Below, one piece after another: positions 20,575 through 32,335 of a stretch of DNA of 53,904 nt. This stretch comes from Pseudomonadota bacterium. GTDB taxonomy: Bacteria > Myxococcota_A > Polyangia > Haliangiales > Haliangiaceae. The notes beneath the pieces are model-generated. The model searched no databases. It saw only the letters and a list, made by a program, of their open reading frames with translations, and was not told the origin of the DNA. Location of the stretch: NCBI GenBank assembly GCA_022360315.1, contig JAKSDA010000067.1, positions 1 to 53,904 on the forward strand, written 5' to 3'. The position numbers were made by a program, and so were the translations under genes. Each line of letters starts with the position of its first letter. The first letter of the stretch is position 1.

Positions 20575-21634
20575 TCAAAACGACATTCCTGCCGAGACTC
20601 CGACTGCCTGGGGCGTTACAGCGGGTACCACCGACACCCGAAACGCCTCGTCGCTCTTGTCGAGGCGATACGCTCGCGGCCGGTTGAGCAGGGCCAGGGT
20701 CAGGCCGGCGGCCAAGGCTGTGCCGCCAATGAGATAGCCAGTGATGGCAAATTTCTGCTGCACATACCCCCGTGATAGAATGTCTTCGGGGGAATTCTCG
20801 TGGCTTGGCGCGCAACCCTGGGTGCACTCCGGGATGGTTTTGAGCAGATCGTCGTGCTTGTCGATATTGACTTTGGCGCGCCAGTGCAGGACGCCGCCGA
20901 CAGCGGCCACCGCGGCGCCAGCGCCGACCACGGCCCACGGCTTCCAGCGCTGCCAGCGCCGCTGGGTGCCGCTGACGTCCTGGAGAGTGAACAGTTTGAG
21001 ATCGACGCGCTTTTTTTGCTCGGGCCACAGCTGTACGGTCTGGTTTAGTGCGATATATCCTGCTTTGCGGGCCGTGATCTCGTAGTCGCCCGGTTTGACC
21101 AGGGTCCGTTTGACGCCCGGCCCGTTCATGAGCGGTTTGCCGCCGAGTTTGACCTGCACCCCGGGCTGCGAGCAGGCAACTTCGATCTCCACCAGCTGGC
21201 GTCGCAACAGTTTTTTGTACCCGCGGGCGCGCTCGCGTTCATCCGCGGTGAGAGCCGCGCCGTCGTAGCGCAGTGCGGTTTTGGCGCTCCGGTAGGTGAC
21301 CAGAGGATCGTCGCCGAGCTCGATCTGCACGATGGTGAGATGGTAGTGAATGCGCGGGTGTTGCCAGTATTGCAGGGCTTCTTGGTATTTTCCCATGGCC
21401 TCGGCAAAGAGGTGCCGCTTCAACAATTCGTTGCCCTCTTTGTCGAGACGGGCCGCCTTTTGCCGGTTTGCCAACGTGGTGCCCGCAAACCACGGCTTGG
21501 CCTTGCTCGGGGACGGATGAGTCTGCCCTGCTGGCTCCTTTTGCCGTCCCCCAGGTGATTGGGCTGTGGCCACAGAAGCCAGTGAACCGATCAGGAACAC
21601 ACCGCTGATGGCCATGGCAGCCAGCTGTGACCGA

Positions 21635-21654
<20 letters not shown>
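20575..21654 (-). CDS. PEGA-domain protein with TPR-like N-terminus and membrane segments
   Basis: The 359-residue product has an N-terminal signal peptide (AAMAISGVFLIGSLASVATA, cleavage after about residue 32). A TPR-like helical part (about 60-125; NELLKRHLFAEAMGKYQEAL) is followed by a PEGA-type beta domain (about 155-225; QVKLGGKPLMNGPGVKRTLV, then GDYEITARKAGY). Two hydrophobic segments follow near 240-260 (AVVGAGAAVAAVGGVLHW) and 305-325. It likely acts in the envelope as a binding or scaffold subunit. Its start overlaps the upstream kinase gene's 3' end by 20 bp and has an SD-like GGGAGAT, so it is probably in one operon with the kinase and acts with it. Confidence 0.85.
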
Positions 21655-24697
<3,043 letters not shown>

Positions 24698-24897
24698 GGG
24701 AACGTGCCGCGAACAGCAGTCAGCGTGGACCATCGCTGAGGCCCGTGTCCATTACGCGGTATTATGTGGCGTACCAGGATCTCGCATCATTGTGCGGGCT
24801 CTCTGCGCAGCACTGCCATCGCCGGCCGGGACCGACCATTGGACGGCAGGGCCGGATGGCGGTCCGGATAGAGAGTGTCAAGTGCGAGCCTGCCCAA

Positions 24898-25560
24898 CTA
24901 TCCGTCGAGTTCGCTGATCAGCCAGGCCCGGGCAAATTTCCATTTGCGTTCCACCGTGCGGGTGCTCATGCCTTGAAACTCGGCGATCTCGGCCACAGTG
25001 AGGCCGCAAAAATAGCGCATGAACACCATCTCGACCAGATCGGGATAGTCGTCTTGTAGTTTGCTGAGCGCCCTGTCCAGGGCCAGAACCTGTTCATGTG
25101 ACAGATGTACAGCGTCGGCTGCATCGGCCAGCGACACACTCAGGTCGGTGCGTATCCATTTGCCGCCGCGCTTCTCGGTCATTTTGGATCGGGCTCGCTC
25201 GACCAAGATGTGGCGCATGGCCAGAGCCGCTGCGCGGTAGAAATAGCGCCGCCCCTTCCAGTGCTTGTTCGGGTCTTTGACCATGCGCAAGTACACTTCG
25301 TGAACCAGGTCTGTGGCCTGCAAGGTCTGGTTTATGGGGGCCAGATGCTTGATCTTCACCGCGGCCAGTTTGCGCAGCTCGCGATACAGCAATTGCATCA
25401 TCTCATCACCCGGAGCTTCGATCGTGGTCGGCTCGAAGTCGTCCGCAGCATCGCTGCTGCCCTCCGCAGCGCGGTCACTCGACCGATCGGTTCGTTTCCC
25501 GGTTTGCTCGGTGGTATCGACCGACGTGGTTTCAGAATGCTTCGGGTTTCGTACCGTCAT
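24898..25560 (-). CDS. ECF-like RNA polymerase sigma factor (Sigma70_ECF family)
   Basis: The 220-residue product has an acidic, Ser/Thr-rich N-terminal extension of about 55 residues, then sigma region 2 (about 60-130; LLYRELRKLAAVKIKHL, LQATDLVHEVYLRMV, RAAALAMRHILVERARSK) and region 4 with a helix-turn-helix (LTVAEIAEFQGMSTRTVERK). This is the PF07638 branch, often linked to eukaryote-like kinases. I chose the ATG at 25560 because an SD-like AAGGGA sits 9 nt upstream; the frame remains open to 25638 without coding features. The N-terminal Ser/Thr-rich tail could be a phosphorylation target of the neighbouring kinase (inference). No anti-sigma gene is adjacent. Confidence 0.9.
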   Translation of the reverse strand: MTVRNPKHSETTSVDTTEQTGKRTDRSSDRAAEGSSDAADDFEPTTIEAPGDEMMQLLYRELRKLAAVKIKHLAPINQTLQATDLVHEVYLRMVKDPNKHWKGRRYFYRAAALAMRHILVERARSKMTEKRGGKWIRTDLSVSLADAADAVHLSHEQVLALDRALSKLQDDYPDLVEMVFMRYFCGLTVAEIAEFQGMSTRTVERKWKFARAWLISELDG

Positions 25561-25704
25561 CGCTCGTTGTCCCTTGGCCAGCCCATTGCCTACCATTGCG
25601 GTATTCCATTCTACACTACCGCACGAGTGGTGCACCACTGGCGCCCGGTGCCCGTACTGCTCGCACGGAACGTGCCAGCGCCCGACCGGTCGATCGGCTT
25701 GGGT

Positions 25705-26442
25705 TCAGACGTGCATGATCCTGCGTCTAAAGATCCGATAGAGGAACCACAGAGCGACGAGCTGCGTGACAATCGCCAGTGCGATCGCCGCGCAAAAGAA
25801 GACCAGCGAACCTCCTGACGCCGCGATGTAGTAGGCCTTGATCGGCCAGTAGAACGGTATCATGCCAAACAAGAGGTCCCAGTTTTGGGGCACGAAGAAG
25901 CTGAGGGCCGGCATCGAGAAAAGGACGCCAGAGCCTTTCAAAACCGCAAATCCCTGCACCTGATTCTTGGCCAGGATCGAGACGATAAACGCGCTCAGAG
26001 CGGTGTTGAGTGAGAACGACGTCGCCACCACGCACAGCTGAAGAAGAGATATTGTCCGGACGATCCCCATGGCCTCGTGGCTGACGACCAGCATGACTGT
26101 GCCGATGAACGCGTACGTTGCAGCTCGATAGAAGAAGTAGCGATGAAACGAGAATGGGGTCACTGCTACAGCGCTTAGACTTCTCTCGTCCTTTTCTTCG
26201 AGCAGTTGCAGTCCGAGCACGCAGCCCATGATGAACGGCAGGATCAATACCAGGATCACGCATATGAGCGGATAGTAGGGGCTGATATCGAACCGGTCGT
26301 GCACCGCTTCGGTGAGCGCCGGGATAGCCCAGCGAAATGCGAGCGCCATCAGCGGTAGATAGGTGACGATAAGCAGTAAAAAACGATCGCGGGCGACGCG
26401 TTTGACATCGGCCCGGAATACATTGGCCCATACGTTTTCCAT
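25705..26442 (-). CDS. ABC-2 type transporter permease
   Basis: The 245-residue protein has about six hydrophobic helices (e.g. PLICVILVLILPFIMGCVLG, ALSAFIVSILAKNQVQGF) and an EEKDERSLSAVAVTPFSFH loop. That loop type (E-K-E-x-x-x-L-x-x-L-x-V-T-P) marks ABC-2 permeases. The start at ATG 26442 is one base after the upstream permease stop (TGAGATG), and the open frame further upstream (to 26751) has no coding likeness. It is the third gene of an ATPase-permease-permease operon. Substrate unknown; export of a lipid, drug or peptide is typical for the family. Confidence 0.88.
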   Translation of the reverse strand: MENVWANVFRADVKRVARDRFLLLIVTYLPLMALAFRWAIPALTEAVHDRFDISPYYPLICVILVLILPFIMGCVLGLQLLEEKDERSLSAVAVTPFSFHRYFFYRAATYAFIGTVMLVVSHEAMGIVRTISLLQLCVVATSFSLNTALSAFIVSILAKNQVQGFAVLKGSGVLFSMPALSFFVPQNWDLLFGMIPFYWPIKAYYIAASGGSLVFFCAAIALAIVTQLVALWFLYRIFRRRIMHV

Positions 26443-26443
26443 C

Positions 26444-27139
26444 TCAACCTCTGCGATCGGCGATGTTGCGATGGAACAAGCGCAGACATAAGAGGTAGCC
26501 GAGCGCAATCCACAACAACTGTATACCGACAACGCCGGCGAAGTGAGCCGGAGCCATGCCGTCAAACGCTCCCCGCAGGAGTACCAGCGCAGGCTGGGTC
26601 GGCAGGAGCCAAAACAATGAATGAGAAATGTCGAAAAAAGACAGACAGGGTATCTCCATGACACCGAAGACCAGCGCGTAGTAGAGGAAAAAATTGCTAA
26701 ACCGGTCCTGGGGCGCCGCCAGAACAAAGCCGAGGAGGATAAAAAGAACATTTATGCAAAGGCAGGCCACAAGCAGGTAACCCCAGGGAGCGTGCATTCC
26801 CTGCTTGATCACCACCAGCACAACGCACATCACCATTCCCATGACGGTGAGCGATACCAGCTTTGATACGAGCCACTGCCAGGTCTTGATAGGTGTGACC
26901 ACCAGGGCGTGAAGCGATCCCTCCCGCTTCTCGAAGAAGTAGACTCCGGCCATGAACAGCATGCCGGCTACAGAGACATCGAGAAAAATGAGGCCAGGCA
27001 GAATAAAGCTCGCCTGTTCCTGCGATACAGACAGGAGCACCGCGACCCAGGGTAGCAAAACAAACACGGCGGCCACCCACAATCCATGCCGAAGCTGCAT
27101 CGTGAAGTCCCAGCGCAGCAGCTGCAAAAACGCGCTCAT
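26444..27139 (-). CDS. ABC-2 type transporter permease
   Basis: This 231-residue permease has about six transmembrane segments and the EKREGSLHALVVTPIKTWQW loop homologous to that in the downstream permease. The two are probably paralogous half-transporters that form a heterodimer. The start codon overlaps the ATPase stop by 4 bp (ATGA), showing translational coupling. The TM4-5 region (WGYLLVACLCINVLFILLGF) is clear. No substrate-specific feature is seen. Confidence 0.88.
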   Translation of the reverse strand: MSAFLQLLRWDFTMQLRHGLWVAAVFVLLPWVAVLLSVSQEQASFILPGLIFLDVSVAGMLFMAGVYFFEKREGSLHALVVTPIKTWQWLVSKLVSLTVMGMVMCVVLVVIKQGMHAPWGYLLVACLCINVLFILLGFVLAAPQDRFSNFFLYYALVFGVMEIPCLSFFDISHSLFWLLPTQPALVLLRGAFDGMAPAHFAGVVGIQLLWIALGYLLCLRLFHRNIADRRG

Positions 27140-27990
27140 TGCAGCGACCTCCCGGTCGTTCTGATGAAGACATCCTCCAGCGTCGCCTCTTGGCTGTGGA
27201 TGGTCTGAAGCGTATCTGTCTCCAGGATTTTCATGAACTCCTGGTTGTTTCGAAGCCCGCGCAGGTCAAAGGTCTCCTGGTGCTGAGTCTCGTCTATGGT
27301 GTACTCCACACGCACCTGTTTTTGCCCCTTGGCCAGCCGGAGGCTTCGGGGAGCATCGATGAGCTTGATCTCGCCGTCGACCAGGAAAGCCACACGATCG
27401 CATAGCTCATCCGCATCGTGCATGTTGTGGGTGGTCAAGAAAATGGTTTTTCGAGCTCGCTTTTGTTCGAGAATGATGTCCTTGAGGTTCCGGGCATTGG
27501 CTGGATCCAGGCCCGCGGTCGGTTCATCCAGGAAAAGCAACCTGGGATCGTGGAGAAGCGCCCGCACGAAATTCAGGCGCATGGCCATGCCCTTGGAGTA
27601 GTTCTTCACGCGCTGCTCTGCTGCATCCGCGATCCCGACCAGCTCGAGCAGTTCCATGGGATCCCGCGTTTTCTTGCGATAGAGCGAAGAGAAGAGCTTC
27701 AAGTTCTCAATACCGGTGAGCTGCGAGAAGTGGTTGGGCAGCTCGAATCCAACCCCGACTTCACTGTAGATCTCTGTTCCCCAATCCCTGGCATCCCTGT
27801 TGAGGATGGAGACCTCCCCCTGATAGCCCTTCAGGAGGCCGATCAAAATCTTCTGCGTGGTGCTTTTGCCCGCGCCACTCGGGCCCAAGAAGCCAAAAAT
27901 TTCACCCTCTTCGATGCGGAAGTTCAATCCCTTTAACGTCGGCTTCGGTTGTTTCGGGTAGCTGAAGACCAAGTTGTGGACATCAATCAT
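27136..27990 (-). CDS. ABC transporter ATP-binding protein
   Basis: The 284-residue ATPase has Walker A GPSGAGKST near 40, a signature YSKGMAMRLNFVRALLHDPR, Walker B LLFLDEPTAGLDP and an H-loop FLTTHNMHDADEL. The C-terminal about 60 residues form the small extra domain seen in ABC-2 exporter ATPases. The start ATG 27990 has an SD-like AAGGA about 7 nt upstream; the longer open frame to 28335 lacks coding character. It powers the two permeases that follow in the same operon (27139 and 26442). The YSKGM signature replaces the classic LSGGQ, as is usual for this exporter class. Confidence 0.92.
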   Translation of the reverse strand: MIDVHNLVFSYPKQPKPTLKGLNFRIEEGEIFGFLGPSGAGKSTTQKILIGLLKGYQGEVSILNRDARDWGTEIYSEVGVGFELPNHFSQLTGIENLKLFSSLYRKKTRDPMELLELVGIADAAEQRVKNYSKGMAMRLNFVRALLHDPRLLFLDEPTAGLDPANARNLKDIILEQKRARKTIFLTTHNMHDADELCDRVAFLVDGEIKLIDAPRSLRLAKGQKQVRVEYTIDETQHQETFDLRGLRNNQEFMKILETDTLQTIHSQEATLEDVFIRTTGRSLQ

Positions 27991-28489
27991 AGCAGTTCCT
28001 TCGCGATCAGCGCTGGCATCTCTCGCTGCCAGAGAGCGTACATGGCACGAAGTGTACGAAGTTGCCGGGTACAGACGAATGACCAGGCGCCGATGACTGC
28101 CTTCCTCATGATGCTTTGTGGATTCAGTTCCAACTGGCTCCGGCATGTCATCCCGGCTGGCTAGTCGCGGCCTGGGAGATTGATAGCGCAACTGAAGGCC
28201 AATGCCAAGCACTGGTTTTTCCACGGACTGAGTGGCGTCACCCCATAACAAGCGGAAAACGTGGCTCGCGCAGCTGCCGGAGCTCTCAGAGCCCTTGTTT
28301 GCAACGCAATCAAATCGATGCATCGGCCGCAACACGATTCGCCGACGGATCGCAGTCTCCTGCCTCTGTTGATCGGAACAGGTTATGTTTCAGGTAACCC
28401 ATCTTGGCTCTGTCGGTGTTCTACTGGATATGTATAGATTCTTACAGAGGTCCAAGAATCCTTGTACATGGCTGTGTGGCAAGCCATGT
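27991..28489. other. Divergent intergenic region
   Basis: This roughly 500-bp stretch between the ABC operon and the lipoprotein hydrolase is comparatively AT-rich around 28390-28470. It holds no ORF with coding likeness in either strand. It should contain promoters for both directions, but I see no clear -35/-10 pair. Confidence 0.45.
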
Positions 28490-29611
28490 ATGCACGATGC
28501 GCACGAGCGGCCCAAGAAGCATGTATGGATGGCGATGATCTGTGTGCTATTGGTCGCAAGCGCCTGTGGCGATGACGACGGCCGTGATGTCGGTTCCTGC
28601 GACGCGCTTGCTGCCGACTTGACCACGGCGCTGGACGAGACGCTGGCCGCTGAGAAGCGACTGGGCGGCACTGCGGCGGCAGTCATTACGCCCGCATGTG
28701 GACGATGGCAAGGCGCTGTCGGCAAGACTGGCGGTGACAAAGCGCTCACCTCGAACCATTTGCTTCGCGTGGGCAGTGTGACCAAGACATTTGTGGCTGC
28801 GACCGCGCTGTCCCTGGTGGCCGAAGGCGCACTCGGTCTCGATGATACCCTCGACACCTGGGCTCTCGAACTGCCCAACGCCGACACCATCACACTGCGG
28901 CAACTGTTGAACCATACCAGCGGAATCTACAATTACACCGATGACGAGGCGTTCATTGCGGCGGCACTCAGCGATCCCACGGCCGCTCATTCGCCCCAGG
29001 ATCTCGTGGATACGGCCCTTGCCCAGCCGCCGCTTTTTAACCCCGGTGACGGCTGGGCCTATTCCAATACCAACTACATCCTACTCGGCATGATCATCGA
29101 GGCAGTGACCGCCAACCCCGCTGTGGCAGAGATTCGCTCACGCACGATCGATCCGCACTCCCTCGAACACACGTTTATCGCAGGTGACGAAGCAGTAAAT
29201 GGAACCTTGGCCAACGGCTTTGGGCCAGACGGCGAGGATGTTACCCACGCGCTTCATCCCTCGGCGGCCTGGACGGCGGGCAACATGGTAGGCACAGCCG
29301 GCGACATGGTGGAGTGGGCAATGGCTCTGTATGGCGGACAGGTTCTCGATCAGGAAGAGTTTGACGAAATGCTCGATGTCATTGAGGTCGACGAGGTACC
29401 CGGAGGCTCATACGGCCTGGGCGTGATCTCCTACGACGCAGGTGTCGTCGGGACCCCGGCTATCGGTCACAGTGGTGGCGTCCCGGGTTTCACGACTGAG
29501 ATGTATTATCTCACAGACTTTGATAGCGCGGTAGTAACCGTCGTGAACAGCGAGGCAGGCGATTCGGTGGCTGTACTGAAAAGATTGATCGCGGAGATCA
29601 CAGAGCGCTGA
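28490..29611 (+). CDS. Serine hydrolase lipoprotein (beta-lactamase/PBP4*-like)
   Basis: The 373-residue product begins with a lipoprotein signal (MAMICVLLVASACGDDDG; lipobox V-A-S-A-C), so it is probably outer-membrane- or periplasm-anchored. The class C beta-lactamase/D-Ala-D-Ala carboxypeptidase fold shows all three signature elements: S-V-T-K (GSVTKTFVAATAL), the Y-S-N box (GWAYSNTNYILLGMI) and H-S-G-G (GHSGGVPGFTTEMYY). It likely hydrolyses an amide or ester of cell-wall or exogenous substrates; true beta-lactamase activity is not implied. The start at 28490 gives the shortest lipoprotein leader with a basic N-region; the open frame extends to 28385. Confidence 0.85.
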   Translation: MHDAHERPKKHVWMAMICVLLVASACGDDDGRDVGSCDALAADLTTALDETLAAEKRLGGTAAAVITPACGRWQGAVGKTGGDKALTSNHLLRVGSVTKTFVAATALSLVAEGALGLDDTLDTWALELPNADTITLRQLLNHTSGIYNYTDDEAFIAAALSDPTAAHSPQDLVDTALAQPPLFNPGDGWAYSNTNYILLGMIIEAVTANPAVAEIRSRTIDPHSLEHTFIAGDEAVNGTLANGFGPDGEDVTHALHPSAAWTAGNMVGTAGDMVEWAMALYGGQVLDQEEFDEMLDVIEVDEVPGGSYGLGVISYDAGVVGTPAIGHSGGVPGFTTEMYYLTDFDSAVVTVVNSEAGDSVAVLKRLIAEITER

Positions 29612-29689
29612 TCCAGCTTTATTATCCGTGGCAGCCCACCGATGTTCTCGACCATAATTGATTATCACATACTGACTACCGATTACCTT

Positions 29690-30766
29690 CTACAGCTGAA
29701 AGACATCACCAAAAATCGAATGAGCGGTGGGGCGTCGGGCCGGGATGGGATTATCGTAGATCACTAACACGCCAGCTTGCCCCAGGCAGGGATAGAGGGT
29801 CAGCCCTTCGGCATAATCTTGATGAGGCGTATAGGGCAGGTCGAACAAGGGGGTTAATCGACCGGTCGTTTGATCGTGGATTGAGTCGTCATCGAGGTCG
29901 AGCAAGCTTTTGAAGCGGAAGAGGCGCATCGTCCCGGCCAGCTCCATCGTCGGACCAGCCATGATGAGCAAATCGTCCCCATCACCGCACATATCACGAA
30001 TACCCAAGCCATCGAGGTGGACGAAATGCTTGCGATAGCAGCGATCTTCAGGGCCAATTGTTTGCAAAGTGAGCCCATCTGCCCCGGTCGCGCCAACCTC
30101 GATCTCCAGGATCATGGCCCAGCCACGTAAGACTGGCCCACGCAAGCCGAGAAAGATGCGATGACCTCGAACGACCATCCCCTCGATATCAAGGCCATTA
30201 TCCTTTGACGGAAGCGGGTTTTCCATCGTCAAAAAGGGGCCCACATGAGGGTCGGTGATGAGAGCATCAAGCAGCTGATTGCTATCCGGCGATTTTTGTA
30301 GCGAAGCAGCGGTCAGGTGACGATCCGGGTCATCGGGATGTGTGCACGCTTTGAATAGCTCGCCATTGACCAGCGGGAAACGCGCGATCAGGTAGCGATT
30401 GTAATCCCTGGTAATGGTCGCCAGACGCGTGATATCCCTGTCCGTCAATTTCCCTTTGGGCCGCTTTCGCTTGGTGCTGTGCGAGCCTGTTAGCCACAGA
30501 TAGTAGCCGTCGTAATCCAGGCTCTCAATATCGATTTCGTGATCCGGATGGCTCAGTTCAACGTATTCGCCCAGAGGATACGCTCGCTGATCGCCATACA
30601 AGTGAGATCCGGTTGGCACCAATCGCTCCAGCGTAAGATACTCGTCCGAGGCCACCCACAGGCTTCCATCTGGGGTCAGCATTGCAGCGGAAAGATTGCC
30701 AATCAAGTCGTCGTCATCGTCGGCGAAGCGAAGTAAAACACGACTCAATAAAAATGGTGCGGTCAT
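29690..30766 (-). CDS. DUF3616 domain-containing protein
   Basis: The 358-residue product matches the DUF3616 pattern along its length: an N-terminal SNLSAAMLTPDGSLWVASDE-like phrase, IDIESLDYDGYYLWLTGSHS, DIEGMVVRGHRIFLGLRGPV and a C-terminal AEGLTLY...GVLVIYDNP. The repeated aromatic strands suggest a beta-propeller. No signal peptide is evident. The start at 30766 is chosen because an SD GGAGGT lies 7 nt upstream of ATG; the frame continues 10 codons further. Function unknown in the family. It sits convergent to one serine hydrolase gene and divergent from the other. Confidence 0.85.
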   Translation of the reverse strand: MTAPFLLSRVLLRFADDDDDLIGNLSAAMLTPDGSLWVASDEYLTLERLVPTGSHLYGDQRAYPLGEYVELSHPDHEIDIESLDYDGYYLWLTGSHSTKRKRPKGKLTDRDITRLATITRDYNRYLIARFPLVNGELFKACTHPDDPDRHLTAASLQKSPDSNQLLDALITDPHVGPFLTMENPLPSKDNGLDIEGMVVRGHRIFLGLRGPVLRGWAMILEIEVGATGADGLTLQTIGPEDRCYRKHFVHLDGLGIRDMCGDGDDLLIMAGPTMELAGTMRLFRFKSLLDLDDDSIHDQTTGRLTPLFDLPYTPHQDYAEGLTLYPCLGQAGVLVIYDNPIPARRPTAHSIFGDVFQL

Positions 30767-30979
30767 TCGTTCGACCTCCAGCGCAATCGTGGACACAGGA
30801 ATTCAAAGCTGACAGTTCAGTATAGCTTGGATCCGGGGACAGAGTGAACCTGTAGGGCTCAACCGATTCCTGGTAGTGATCGGGATTCGGTTGGATTGGT
30901 GGGGGCGATTGGTGGATTGTCTGCATTTGGCCTGCGCGCAGTATGGTATGAAACACGGGTGGATGTTTTCGAAAGCGCG

Positions 30980-32149
30980 ATGCTGCGATACCTGGCCTTT
31001 GTGGGTATCATCTATGTCTCTGCCTGCGCACGGTCCGTAACCTCTCCGCGGGCAGTCCCGGCCGTAAACCCGAACCCGCCGACAGAGCCGACTCCGGCCG
31101 CACGACCGCTTCAGGTCGATGCGGCCCGGGTTTATTTGCAGACGCTGGGCGAGCGTGGCTACTCCGGGGTAGCAGTGGCGGCACAGGGCAATGCAGTGGT
31201 GCTCGAATACGCCACAGGGACATCGGACTGCGCTGGCAACCGGCCTGTCCAGGTTGGCGACGTATTCCTCATCGGTTCGATCACCAAAGTGTTCACACAG
31301 GCTGCGATGATCAAACTCGCAGACGACGGCGCGGCGAGCCTGAACGATCCGCTCGCCCGCTGGTTGCCCTCGGCACCCGCGGACAAGAAAAACATCACTC
31401 TTCGGCAGCTGATAAAGCACGAGGCAGGTCTCGCCGACATTCTCGATGACCGGGGACAGCCCATTCAGTACACCGTGGACTGGGACTATATTCCGGTGTC
31501 CAGACGCCAGATCGAAGAACGGGTCCTGGCGTCTCCGCTGCAATTCTCGCCGGGCGCAAAGCGACGCTATTCCAACGCCGGATACTCACTTCTGGCGGCA
31601 GTGATCGAGCGGGTCTCGGCAACCCCCTACGAGCACTATGTTCACGACCAGCTCTTCGCCCCGGCTGGAATGGCAACCACAGGCTACGTCATTCCAGATT
31701 GGTCGCAGCGTACCCTGGTCGAAGGCTGTCTCGGCAGCGGCCAACGCTGGGGAAATCCAATCACCGACGGCCGCTGGATGACCGACGGGCCGTCGTGGAA
31801 CCTCCGCGGCAACGGCGGTATGCTCGGCACGGCCGCAGATCTCGTGCGGTGGCTCCAGGCGATCCGGGACAGCCGATTCTTCAGCCCGAACGGAAAAGCG
31901 AGTTTCCTGACCCTGGCGGTCGGAAAAAGCCGGACCTTCCAGATGCAAGCGTCAGCCGCTGCCGGGGGCAACGGCATCTTCAATGCCATGTATCTGTGGC
32001 TGGTCGACTCCGACATCATGGTCGTGATGATGAGCAACCGCCAGGGCCAGCGCGCCGAGGACCATATCATCGAGTTTACCGAAATCTTGACCGGTAGAGC
32101 TGGAGCGGGTCATCCGACGCGATCTGGCGCAAACCTGGTCACTCGCTGA
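30980..32149 (+). CDS. Serine hydrolase lipoprotein (class C beta-lactamase-related)
   Basis: The 389-residue product has a lipoprotein signal (MLRYLAFVGIIYVSACARS) followed by a Pro-rich linker. The beta-lactamase-like domain shows S-I-T-K (IGSITKVFTQAAMIKLADDG) and Y-S-N (RRYSNAGYSLLAAVIE). The third box is not a clear H-x-G or K-T-G: the corresponding region reads QASAAAGGNGIFNAM, so catalysis may be altered. ATG 30980 is preferred over the open frame start at 30896 because it places the lipobox correctly. It is related in fold, but not closely similar, to the hydrolase at 28490. Confidence 0.85.
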   Translation: MLRYLAFVGIIYVSACARSVTSPRAVPAVNPNPPTEPTPAARPLQVDAARVYLQTLGERGYSGVAVAAQGNAVVLEYATGTSDCAGNRPVQVGDVFLIGSITKVFTQAAMIKLADDGAASLNDPLARWLPSAPADKKNITLRQLIKHEAGLADILDDRGQPIQYTVDWDYIPVSRRQIEERVLASPLQFSPGAKRRYSNAGYSLLAAVIERVSATPYEHYVHDQLFAPAGMATTGYVIPDWSQRTLVEGCLGSGQRWGNPITDGRWMTDGPSWNLRGNGGMLGTAADLVRWLQAIRDSRFFSPNGKASFLTLAVGKSRTFQMQASAAAGGNGIFNAMYLWLVDSDIMVVMMSNRQGQRAEDHIIEFTEILTGRAGAGHPTRSGANLVTR

Positions 32150-32335
32150 GCTCGCCGATGCTCCCGGCGCCTCGCCCCGCAGCCGTCTGTGGCTTCGCCG
32201 ATGGCTCCCACTCACTCGCCGCTTCAAGCGCCGCTTGCTCAAACCCGAGCGGAGTTTCGCACAGCGGGGGGCGATTGAGCGTGCCCTCGTGGCGCCCGGA
32301 CTGGACTCTTGCGGGCGACACTGCATTCACCCCGG

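Noticed and set aside
25705..27990. ABC-2 exporter as the TOMM product exporter
   Set aside because: It is 16 kb away, on the opposite strand, with many unrelated genes between. No sequence feature links it to the precursor.
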